Shown: positions 6,728 through 13,079 of the stretch, piece by piece
Position numbering within the stretch: position 1 is the first letter of the stretch
Layout of the letters: each line of letters opens with the position of its first letter
Assembly (NCBI GenBank): GCA_002373995.1
Contig: DFLB01000050.1
Coordinates: forward strand, 792-32,799
From: Bacteroidales bacterium UBA3630
Lineage (GTDB): Bacteria > Bacteroidota > Bacteroidia > Bacteroidales > P3
Reading direction: 5' to 3'
Length of the DNA stretch: 32,008 bases
The notes under the pieces: generated by a model
Databases searched by the model: none
Seen by the model: only the letters and a program-made list of their open reading frames with translations
What the model was told of the DNA's origin: nothing
Position numbers and translations under genes: made by a program

Positions 6728-7188
6728 AATGTAAATTTTCTCACAGACTATTTGCAGCCTTACTAATGATGTTGGTGACAACGGTCGTTGTTTCTTGCGA
6801 AAAGAGAGAAGATAATCCAATGGGTGGAATTCCGCAAAACCCAGCACAATCCTCACAAGAGCAGTTTACTCTTTCTGGTACTGCATGGATTTCTATTAAT
6901 GATGAGTGGTGGACGCCACAGATGCACGTGGTTGACACAAGTATCTGGAGTTTTATTACTGATAGTACAGGCACTATTTATGAGCATTATATCTATAATA
7001 ACGATGATCCTTATGGTGGAGAGCTAACCCCTATGACATATACTTTTGACACAATGACAATGACCGGCATATTATTCGGATATAGAAACATGGATGGGTC
7101 TATAGATCCTGTATATTTTACCTATCACAAAGAAGATTCCACATTAACTTATGGAGAACAGCCCCGAATCTACCATCTTATTAAATAA
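6724..7188 (+). CDS. Small lipoprotein of unknown function
   Basis: This 154-aa protein starts with a signal peptide and lipobox (VVVSC, Cys25), then KREDNPMGGIPQNP. The rest is rich in Thr, Asp and aromatic residues and looks like a beta-sandwich or lipocalin-like strand pattern (FTLSGTAWISINDEWW, SFITDSTGTIYEHY, MTYTFDTMTMTGILF). It resembles the small lipocalin-like lipoproteins common in Bacteroidales, but I cannot name a family. The ATG overlaps the stop of the SUMF1 gene (ATGA), so the two are coupled. It is the last complete gene of the sigma-factor cluster and shares its lower GC content. Confidence 0.8.
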   Translation: MKCKFSHRLFAALLMMLVTTVVVSCEKREDNPMGGIPQNPAQSSQEQFTLSGTAWISINDEWWTPQMHVVDTSIWSFITDSTGTIYEHYIYNNDDPYGGELTPMTYTFDTMTMTGILFGYRNMDGSIDPVYFTYHKEDSTLTYGEQPRIYHLIK

Positions 7189-7529
7189 GCCAAACGAAGA
7201 TTATCTATTGAAATGAAAAACATCAGCCTTATCACCACCAAGGCCGAAATCAACGTCATGCTTGACATCACCGGCCACGAGGGATATTACATGATGTTTC
7301 CTCATTTGTAAATGTAAAGAGACTCACGTCTCTGCATTTGGCCATGTACCTCTTGTACCAGGCAAGGCTACTTGGCCTTTGTTTTATCTTCCGTGGCTCT
7401 CTTTTTATGGTCTTGCTGGCGACTCGGTACTTCATTTGATCTTTTCCCTTAATTCAGCAGCAGAAAGATATTGCTTTACTTGCGGTACAATAATATCCTT
7501 CGGACTGCGTTTATCGTGGGCAAACAAGG
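7189..7529. other. Gene-poor stretch with a gene remnant
   Basis: These 340 bases hold no complete gene. A 32-codon frame (7213-7311) is described separately. A 6-bp hairpin (AGAGAC 7318-7323, GTCTCT 7328-7333) and an imperfect hairpin near 7361-7377 followed by TTGTTTT may end transcription of the lipoprotein operon. Base composition shifts here from AT-rich back to GC-rich. It may mark the end of an acquired segment. Confidence 0.4.
7213..7311 (+). pseudogene. 32-residue reading frame, probable truncated gene start
   Basis: ATG 7213 to TAA 7309-7311 encodes MKNISLITTKAEINV..., ending YYMMFPHL. It begins 24 bp after the lipoprotein stop. Codons in the first half are GC-rich like the rest of the chromosome, unlike the gene before it. 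It reads like the N-terminus of a soluble protein that was cut short. No family was recognised, and it could also be a chance frame. Confidence 0.3.
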
Positions 7530-7940
7530 ATGATTATGGCAAAGAGAATACTTTTGGGGGTTGCGTTGTTGATGCTGGTGGCCGCCTGCGGCGGCCACCA
7601 GCGTCGTGCCGGCGCCGAGTTGCGCCTGCTCTCCGACGGCAACCTCTCGCAACTTGAGCTCTACTACGGCGGCGACTTGCAGGAGCTCGTCGGCACCGCC
7701 AACACAGACTATGTGCGTACCGGCGAGGGGCAGATAGCGCTCGACACCATCACGGACACCGCGCTGGCGCCCGCCTTCGTGGTCCGCACCTACGACCGCT
7801 CGTCGACCTACGGCGCCGAGGTGTGGTACGTCCTCTCCCCCTACCGCCGCGACGACCCCGACGGTCCGTGGAACATCGTCAAGGTGCCCACCGACCAGCC
7901 TTCGATGGAGGACGTGGCGTGGTATATCAACTGGTACTGA
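7530..7940 (+). CDS. Small lipoprotein of unknown function
   Basis: This 136-aa protein starts at 7530 or, equally likely, at the in-frame ATG 7536 (MAKRILLG). A signal peptide ends in lipobox LVAAC with GG after it. The mature part has a repetitive strand-like pattern (ELRLLSDGNLSQLELYYGGDLQELVG, FVVRTYDRSSTYGAEVWYVLSPY) and ends with PSMEDVAWYINWY. No family was recognised. Composition is GC-rich like the core genome. The second GGTCCG element begins 31 bp after its stop. No convincing promoter was found upstream. Confidence 0.75.
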   Translation: MIMAKRILLGVALLMLVAACGGHQRRAGAELRLLSDGNLSQLELYYGGDLQELVGTANTDYVRTGEGQIALDTITDTALAPAFVVRTYDRSSTYGAEVWYVLSPYRRDDPDGPWNIVKVPTDQPSMEDVAWYINWY

Positions 7941-7970
7941 ACGATGGAATATGAATAGGCATCCGCACCG

Positions 7971-8068
7971 TCTTGGTCCGGGGATGGTCCGAGGATGGTC
8001 CGAGGATGGTCCGATGGTGGTCCGATAAAAAGCGGACCAACGGCGGTCCGGGGACGGTGGAGCAGCGG
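7971..8068 (+). repeat. GGTCCG 11-bp-phased element, copy R2
   Basis: Five GGTCCG boxes start at 7975, 7986, 7997, 8008 and 8019, exactly 11 bp apart. The inverted CGGACC box is at 8033, again 14 bp after the last direct box. The tail GGCGGTCCGGGGACGGTGG...CAGCGG parallels R1. Same orientation as R1. It lies between the lipoprotein stop (7940) and the symporter start (8104). Confidence 0.9.
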
Positions 8069-8103
8069 AGGACATATCGAAAAAGAATATACTGAACAAA
8101 ACC

Positions 8104-9597
8104 ATGCTAACTATTGTACATATCATTGGCATCCTCCTCACTGTCGGTCTGTTGCTGGCGGTGAGCCTCCTCTCGGGGCGCAAGGTGAAGGATGCCCGCA
8201 GTTTCACCACCGGCGGCAGGGCGGGTTCGTGGATGGTCTGCGGCGCCATCCTCGGCACCCTCGTGGGCGGGCAGAGCACCATCGGCACCGCGCAGCTGGC
8301 CTTCTCCTTCGGCCTCTCGGCCTGGTGGTTCACCATCGGCGCCGCCCTCGGCGCGCTGGTGCTGGGCCTCGTCTACGCCGCCCCCTTGCGCCGCAGCGGA
8401 TGCTCCACCCTCATGGAGGTGGTGCGCCAGCAGTATGGTCGCCGCGCCGAGACGGTGGGCTCCATACTCTTCCTTGTGGGCATCTTCATCAGCATCACCT
8501 CGCAGCTCCTCTCCTCGTCGGCCATGCTCAGCAGTCTCTTCGGCCTGCCCGTGGGGTGGGCCTTGGCCATAGGCGCCGTGCTCATAGCCGCCATGGTGCT
8601 CAGCGGCGGCATTCGCAGCGCCGGTGCCGGCGGCATCATCAAACTGATACTATTATACGTCAGCTCCTTGGCCGCCGGCATCGCCGTATGGCACTTAGGC
8701 CACGGCCTCGGCGGCATACGCGACAGCATAGCGCAGATATACGCCAGTCCGCAGCTGGCGGCGTTGAACGACATCGCCAGCGCCGAGGACATCCACCGGC
8801 GCTACGGCACCTTCCTCGCCCGCGGCCCGCTGAAAGACCTCGGCGGCTGCCTCTCGCTGACCCTCGGCGTCGTCTGCACGCAGACCTACGCGCAAGGCAT
8901 CTGGTCGGCAGCCACGACGCGCAAGGCGAAACTCGGCGCCGTCTACTGCGCCGCCCTCATACCGCTCATCGGCGCCGCCTGCACGCTCGTGGGCATGTAC
9001 ATGCGCGGCCACTACGTGACAGCTGCGGAACTGGCAGCCCTGCATGCCGCAGGCTGTCAGCTGCCCGACGGCATAGGCGTCTTGGAGAACTCGCTGCAGG
9101 CCTTCCCCACCTTCATCCTGGCCCACCTGCCCGCCTGGCTCGGCGGCATAGCCCTCGGCGCCATGCTGATCAACATCCTTGGCTGTGGCAGCGGACTGGT
9201 GCTCGGCGCCGCCACCATCCTCACGCGCGACGTTTACGGCAACCTGCTGACCCTCCTGCGCCGCACCCCGCGCCTCGGCCAGCTGGCCCAGACGCGCCTC
9301 TCCATCCTCCTGCTGCTGGCACTGGCTGTCGTGGCGGCACATTTCGTACAAGGCACCTTCATCAACGACCTCGGCTTCCTCTCCCTCGGCCTGCGCGCCG
9401 CGGCACTATTGCTGCCTTTGAGCTTCGCCCTGTGGCTGCCCGGCCGCTTCCGTCCTCGCGCCATCACCATCAGCATGATTGCCGGCACCGCCACCATGCT
9501 CGTCGCCGGCCTCGTCAGCCTCCCGGCCGATCCCATGTACTACGGTCTCGCCGCCTCAGCCATCGTGCTGTTGCCCGACGGGTTGCGGCGCCATTAG
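8104..9597 (+). CDS. Sodium:solute symporter family protein
   Basis: This 497-aa integral membrane protein has about 13 hydrophobic segments over its whole length, fitting the SSS (SLC5-like) family. Early marks are the first helix, then KVKDARSFTTGGRAGSW (the family's typical first loop) and GAILGTLVGGQSTIGTAQLAFSFG (about 52-75), which resembles the Na+/substrate helix. Later segments include GGIRSAGAGGIIKLILLY and GALLINILGCGSG-like helices. It imports a small solute with Na+; the substrate cannot be told. The ATG is 36 bp after element R2. Its stop overlaps the stop of the minus-strand ZIP gene by 4 bases, so the two converge. Confidence 0.88.
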   Translation: MLTIVHIIGILLTVGLLLAVSLLSGRKVKDARSFTTGGRAGSWMVCGAILGTLVGGQSTIGTAQLAFSFGLSAWWFTIGAALGALVLGLVYAAPLRRSGCSTLMEVVRQQYGRRAETVGSILFLVGIFISITSQLLSSSAMLSSLFGLPVGWALAIGAVLIAAMVLSGGIRSAGAGGIIKLILLYVSSLAAGIAVWHLGHGLGGIRDSIAQIYASPQLAALNDIASAEDIHRRYGTFLARGPLKDLGGCLSLTLGVVCTQTYAQGIWSAATTRKAKLGAVYCAALIPLIGAACTLVGMYMRGHYVTAAELAALHAAGCQLPDGIGVLENSLQAFPTFILAHLPAWLGGIALGAMLINILGCGSGLVLGAATILTRDVYGNLLTLLRRTPRLGQLAQTRLSILLLLALAVVAAHFVQGTFINDLGFLSLGLRAAALLLPLSFALWLPGRFRPRAITISMIAGTATMLVAGLVSLPADPMYYGLAASAIVLLPDGLRRH

Positions 9598-10352
9598 CCC
9601 AGCAGCACGTCCATCGCCATCATCAGCACGAAGCCGAGGGCGAAGCCTATGGTGGAGAGGTTGGTGTGGCGGCCCTGCGCGGTCTCGGGGATCAGCTCTT
9701 CGACCACCACATACATCATGGCACCGGCGGCGAAAGCCAGCAGGTAAGGCAGGGCCACGCCCAACGCCGATGCCAGCAGCAGTATGGCCACCGAGCCCAC
9801 AGGCTCGACCACGCCGCTCAGCGACCCAATGAGGAACGAGCGCCAGCGCGAGTTGCCCTCGGCATGCATCGGCATCGAGATGATGGCCCCCTCGGGAATG
9901 TTCTGAATTGCTATGCCGATGGATACCGCCAGCGCCGCCGAGAGGGTCAAGCCATGCTCGGAGCCTGCGAAGACCACTCCCACCGCCATCCCCTCGGGCA
10001 GGTTGTGGATGGCGACGGCCAGCGCCAGCATCGCCGTGCGCGACAGGCGGCTACGCGGTCCTTCAGCCCTGGATGCACCCAGGTGCAGGTGGGGCGTCAA
10101 CTCATCAAGCAGCAGCAAAAAAGCGATACCCGCCATAAAGCCCACCGCCGCCGGCACTATGCTCTCGTGCGCCATCTCGATGCTCGGTATCAGCAGCGAC
10201 CACACACTCGCCGCCACCATCACGCCGCTGGCAAAGCCCAGCAACGTCTTCTGCAGCCGGTCCGGTATATCCTTCCTCATGAAAAACACAAACGCCGATC
10301 CAAGCATCGTGCCCGCCAGCGGCAACAATATTCCTATCAAAATAGTACTCAT
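9594..10352 (-). CDS. ZIP-family divalent metal transporter
   Basis: This 252-aa inner-membrane transporter is most likely for Zn2+ and related divalent ions. Eight or so hydrophobic segments span it. The family's metal-binding helices are clear: AVAIHNLPEGMAVGV (His, Asn, Pro-Glu-Gly) and, in the next helix, SIGIAIQNIPEGAIIS. A short His-containing loop (DELTPHLHLGASRAEGPRSR) lies before them. The frame is open upstream to 10406, but the -7 element at 10374-10381 rules that out. I chose ATG 10352 (MSTILIG); 10358 is the alternative. It converges on the symporter gene with a 4-base overlap. Confidence 0.92.
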   Translation of the reverse strand: MSTILIGILLPLAGTMLGSAFVFFMRKDIPDRLQKTLLGFASGVMVAASVWSLLIPSIEMAHESIVPAAVGFMAGIAFLLLLDELTPHLHLGASRAEGPRSRLSRTAMLALAVAIHNLPEGMAVGVVFAGSEHGLTLSAALAVSIGIAIQNIPEGAIISMPMHAEGNSRWRSFLIGSLSGVVEPVGSVAILLLASALGVALPYLLAFAAGAMMYVVVEELIPETAQGRHTNLSTIGFALGFVLMMAMDVLLG

Positions 10353-10373
10353 AACCATCTGTATTTTCGAATG

Positions 10374-10381
10374 CAAAAATA
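10374..10381 (-). promoter_or_regulatory. -7 promoter element of the ZIP gene
   Basis: Read on the minus strand this is TATTTTTG, a TAnnTTTG match, 21 bp before the chosen ATG at 10352. No clear -33 TTTG at the usual distance. Confidence 0.6.
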
Positions 10382-10574
10382 CACCTTTTTCACGAAACAC
10401 ACGCATACCGACTAATGGTTATTTGCACCCAAGGCACCCTCCGCCACACACAAACCGTCGAAAAACAGACTTCAACGCATCCCTCCAACCCCAGATAGCA
10501 GAGCACAATCGCACGTCTCACCCACACAATACACACTGTGCCACAACATCTTACACAAACTGGCAAAAAATTAT

Positions 10575-10605
10575 TTTGTCAGTTTGTAAAAACATCGTAC
10601 CTTTG
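10575..10605 (+). promoter_or_regulatory. Promoter of tRNA-His
   Basis: TTTG (10575-10578), 19-bp spacer, TACCTTTG (10598-10605). The flanks TTTTGTCAGTT and GTACCTTTGCA are shared with the tRNA-Asp and rimP promoters. Confidence 0.88.
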
Positions 10606-10610
10606 CACCC

Positions 10611-10628
10611 GATTTTGAGAGCAAAATC
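10611..10628 (+). other. Leader hairpin before tRNA-His
   Basis: GATTTTG (10611-10617), loop AGAG, CAAAATC (10622-10628): a perfect 7-bp stem between the promoter and the tRNA. Similar-sized hairpins occupy the same place before tRNA-Asp and rimP. Confidence 0.6.
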
Positions 10629-10639
10629 ACCTCAGTACG

Positions 10640-10713
10640 GTGGGCGTAGTTCAGCTGGTTAGAGCGCCAGATTGTGGATCTGGAGGTCGTGGGTTCGAGC
10701 CCCACCTCCCACC
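10640..10713 (+). tRNA. tRNA-His (GTG)
   Basis: The cloverleaf folds from sequence: acceptor 10640-10646/10706-10712, D stem GTTC/GAGC, anticodon stem CCAGA/TCTGG with anticodon GTG at 10674-10676, T stem GTGGG/CCCAC. G at 10639 and discriminator C at 10713 form the extra G-1:C73 pair that marks tRNA-His. CCA is encoded at 10714-10716. One C-T mismatch lies in the acceptor stem (10645/10707). Confidence 0.95.
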
Positions 10714-10715
10714 CC

Positions 10716-10750
10716 AAAGCCCTGCAAGGCACGGTCTTGCAGGGCTTTTT
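10716..10750 (+). terminator. Intrinsic terminator after tRNA-His
   Basis: A 12-bp perfect stem AAAGCCCTGCAA (10716-10727) with TTGCAGGGCTTT (10737-10748), 9-nt loop and T-run to 10750. It starts at the last base of the encoded CCA. Confidence 0.93.
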
Positions 10751-10983
10751 CATTTCCCGCACCCTCCCTGCCCGCCGCTCCCTCCCCTCACCCACCCATC
10801 CCAAGCACCTCACAGACACATCCTCCACATACCCGCCACCCCCTCAAAATGCCACACATCCACACCTCCAACCCTCCCCCGGTTCCCCTGTCCACACCCC
10901 TGTCCACAAAAAAAATGCATCACTATACAATACTCTATATCAATATACTACATCATTACAGAAAAGAAAAAACAAAAAAATAT
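10751..10983. other. Non-coding stretch between tRNA-His and tRNA-Asp
   Basis: C-rich, purine-poor sequence with no credible gene. It holds a perfect tandem pair of the 12-mer CCCCTGTCCACA (10885-10896 and 10897-10908) followed by an A-run. Nothing else was recognised before the tRNA-Asp promoter. Confidence 0.5.
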
Positions 10984-11014
10984 TTTGCCAGTTCCAAAAA
11001 TGTTTGTACTTTTG
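10984..11014 (+). promoter_or_regulatory. Promoter of tRNA-Asp
   Basis: TTTG (10984-10987), 19-bp spacer, TACTTTTG (11007-11014). The flanks TTTTGCCAGTT and GTACTTTTGCA match the tRNA-His and rimP promoters. A small hairpin (GCTTTC 11020-11025 with GAAAGC 11034-11039) follows. Confidence 0.88.
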
Positions 11015-11046
11015 CACCCGCTTTCGAGCGAAAGAAAGCATCAAAC

Positions 11047-11121
11047 GGTCCGGTAGTTCAGTTTGGTTAGAATACATGCCTGTCACGCATGGGGTCGCGA
11101 GTTCGAGTCTCGTCCGGACCG
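11047..11121 (+). tRNA. tRNA-Asp (GTC)
   Basis: Acceptor GGTCCGG (11047-11053) pairs with CCGGACC (11114-11120). Anticodon stem CATGC/GCATG has loop CTGTCAC with anticodon GTC at 11082-11084. T stem GCGAG/CTCGT. Discriminator G 11121, as usual for tRNA-Asp. CCA is encoded at 11122-11124. Confidence 0.96.
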
Positions 11122-11138
11122 CCAAACAAAGAAAGAGT

Positions 11139-11192
11139 AAAGCTGAAAGTGGAAAGTGGGGAAAAAGACGTCCACTTTCCACTTTCAGTTTT
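11139..11192 (+). terminator. Long hairpin after tRNA-Asp, probable terminator
   Basis: CTGAAAGTGGAAAGTGG (11143-11159) and CCACTTTCCACTTTCAG (11172-11188) form a perfect 17-bp stem with a 12-nt loop. The flanks AAA(G)/TTTT extend it. It lies 18 bp after tRNA-Asp and 18 bp before tmRNA. The T-run is short, so termination may be partial. The arms are built from the simple repeat AGTGGAAAGTGG, also seen in queA. Confidence 0.6.
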
Positions 11193-11210
11193 AACCTTTC
11201 CACTTGTCCT

Positions 11211-11603
11211 GGGGCTGCTTGGTTTTGACAGCAGGGATAATGGGTTTGTAAGCATGCAGGCCGACGCGCCAGAGGCCTTGAAAACAGACGCAAAACAATA
11301 ATTGGCGAAAACAACTACGCTCTCGCTGCCTAACCGAAGCACAGTAAGTTCGGCTTAATTCCCGCGCCAGGCGCAGGAACGAGACATCTCCCAGCCGCCC
11401 CGACCGTCGGCTGCTGACCAGGAGGTGCTAACAAAGACGGGATAGCCGGCACCACGTCTCTACCTGCCGGCGAACCCTTTAGAGACTACGGGCTGCCTTG
11501 GGTGCCGATGTCCGGAGCCGCCCCGACAACCAACCATCGGATAAGCATGTAGAAAGCACACTTGTTAACTGTTTGGACGGCGGTTCGACTCCGCCCAGCT
11601 CCA
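11211..11603 (+). ncRNA. ssrA: Transfer-messenger RNA (tmRNA)
   Basis: tmRNA rescues stalled ribosomes and adds a degradation tag. The 5' end GGGGCTG (11211-11217) pairs with CAGCTCC (11596-11602) as the tRNA-like acceptor stem, and GGCGGTTCGACTCCGCC forms the T arm. The tag frame is 11304-11333 and encodes GENNYALAA then TAA, very close to the Bacteroides type (GETNYALAA). The 3' CCA is not clearly encoded after the discriminator (next bases CTCGG). Length of about 393 nt is normal. No clear promoter of its own was seen, so it may be read together with tRNA-Asp. Confidence 0.95.
11304..11333 (+). other. tmRNA tag-peptide reading frame
   Basis: GGC GAA AAC AAC TAC GCT CTC GCT GCC TAA encodes the proteolysis tag GENNYALAA. 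The C-terminal ALAA is the typical protease recognition end. Confidence 0.95.
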
Positions 11604-11606
11604 CTC

Positions 11607-11663
11607 GGAGAACGAACTTCTCCTTTGAAAAACACTGATAATCAAAAAGATTGTCGGTGTTTT
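11607..11663 (+). terminator. Double hairpin terminator of tmRNA
   Basis: A first 6-bp hairpin GGAGAA (11607-11612) / TTCTCC (11618-11623) is followed by TTT. A second 15-bp stem (11629-11643 with 11649-11663, two G-U pairs, loop AAAAA) ends in TTTT. The second is the likely terminator. Confidence 0.8.
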
Positions 11664-11707
11664 CTGCTTTATGGAGTCTCCCGCTCTCTGAACTCTGGTT
11701 TCACCGG

Positions 11708-12349
11708 ATGTATCGGGATGAAAGGGAGTCGACAGACACCCTCTCTCGTCCCAACACACGCAGCTACCGCTATAGAATGACTGCCTCCGATATTTTTGGC
11801 ATCGAGTTGGAGCCAAGCGAGATACACAAAACCATGCACCTCACCATCAGCCAGGGCATTGGCAACATGTGGAACTTGGTTTGGACCGAATATGAAGGTG
11901 CCGATTACACCACATACGTCATATATCGCGGCACCACTGCGGCCGACATACATCAGATTGACATAATGCCCGCCGGCGGAAACACGACCTATACTGACGA
12001 AAACGCCCCTTCGGGCAACGTATACTATCAAGTCGGCGTCCTGATGACCAACCCCTGCAATAACGAATCCTCTACCTCGGCCAAGGCCGCCACCATCAGT
12101 CGTTCCAATATTGCCACCAATGGTCCCACTGAAGGCATAACTGACGTCACCATCGATGGCATCCGCATTTACAGCTACGGCAATCGTCTGTTTGTTGATG
12201 GCATGCCCAAACAGCCCGTCAATGTCTACGACCTTACAGGACACGAGGTGGCTGTCCTCGGCCCTGCCTCCCGCAGCGTCAACCTGCCGACCGGCGTCTA
12301 CATTGTCCGTGTCGGCAGTGCAAAGCCTTGCAAAGTGGTCGTTTTGTAA
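11708..12349 (+). pseudogene. Headless C-terminal fragment of a secreted, sorting-tail protein
   Basis: The open frame to 12349 encodes the end of a large secreted protein but has no signal peptide and no start region. It begins abruptly within 50 bp of the tmRNA terminator. Two fibronectin-III-like units are visible (RSYRYRMTASDIFG...HKTMHLTISQGIGNMWNLVW and YTTYVIYRGTTAADIHQIDIMPAGGNTTYTDENAP...YYQVGVL). A typical type IX-like sorting tail follows (VNVYDLTGHEV...LPTGVYIVRVG...KVVVL). The tail would direct export through the type IX system in an intact protein. The ATG at 11708 is nominal. I read this as a truncated pseudogene, possibly left by a recombination event next to ssrA. Confidence 0.75.
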
Positions 12350-12392
12350 CAACCACGCACAATAAAACCCGCCTCACCGCGTTATCCTTTTC

Positions 12393-13079
12393 ATGGAAGG
12401 ATTTATTCTTGCGGCTGGTTTGGGTACACGCTTGCGCCCGTTGACCAACGACAAACCCAAGGCACTGGTGGAAGTGGGCGGCGCGACACTGTTGGAGCGC
12501 ACCATCCACCGCCTGGAAGAAGTTGGCATCGAGCACATTGTTATCAACGTGCACCACTTTGCCGAAAAGGTCATAGACTTCATCGGATCGCGACGATGGC
12601 AGGCTCGCATCGACATCAGCGACGAGCGCTGCCTGCTGCTCGACACCGGCGGCGGGCTGAAACATGCCGCACCACTCTTCTCCGGACAAGAGAACATACT
12701 CATCCACAACGTAGACATTCTCTCAGACATCGACCTCCGCGACGTCGAGCGTAGCCATACCGTGCAAGGCAACCTGGTGACACTCTGCGTGAGCCGTCGC
12801 GACACGAAGCGTCTGCTCTCCTTCGACGGCGAGGGGCTCCTGCTGGGTCGTGCTGAAACGGGGCTGGCCTTCAGCGGTATCAGCGTGGTGTCACCCCAAC
12901 TCTTCGACCTGCTGCCCGAGGCCGACCACCCCTACCCCGTCATTGACGAATACATCCGCCTCGCCCACGGCGGGCACCGCATAGGCAGCTACCTCCACCC
13001 CGCCGACCATTGGTTAGACGTCGGCAAACCCGAGACCCTCCAACAAGCACAGCAATGGAAAGCTTCCTCAAGCAGATAG
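12393..13079 (+). CDS. Sugar-1-phosphate nucleotidyltransferase (MurU/GDP-mannose pyrophosphorylase-like)
   Basis: This 228-aa cytoplasmic enzyme transfers a nucleotide onto a sugar 1-phosphate, giving an NDP-sugar for wall or surface polysaccharide. The N-terminal signature FILAAGLGTRLRPLTNDKPKAL is the G-x-G-T-R-L-R-P nucleotide and catalytic motif, with the conserved Lys of the KPKAL segment. ILIHNVDILSDID (about residues 104-116) carries the metal-binding Asp in the usual GD/NVD position. Length and lack of a C-terminal left-handed beta-helix fit the short MurU/HddC-like group. The exact sugar cannot be told. The next gene begins inside its last 25 bases, so the two are coupled. Confidence 0.88.
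   Translation: MEGFILAAGLGTRLRPLTNDKPKALVEVGGATLLERTIHRLEEVGIEHIVINVHHFAEKVIDFIGSRRWQARIDISDERCLLLDTGGGLKHAAPLFSGQENILIHNVDILSDIDLRDVERSHTVQGNLVTLCVSRRDTKRLLSFDGEGLLLGRAETGLAFSGISVVSPQLFDLLPEADHPYPVIDEYIRLAHGGHRIGSYLHPADHWLDVGKPETLQQAQQWKASSSR

Noticed and set aside
7995..10415. An 806-codon plus-strand frame covering element R2, the symporter and the ZIP gene
   Set aside because: Arg/His/Pro-rich shadow frame crossing a repeat, two genes and both strands' coding regions.
11596..12349. An integrated element at ssrA with a duplicated attachment site
   Set aside because: I saw no second copy of the tmRNA 3' end and no integrase gene in the window; only a scar-like junction can be argued.
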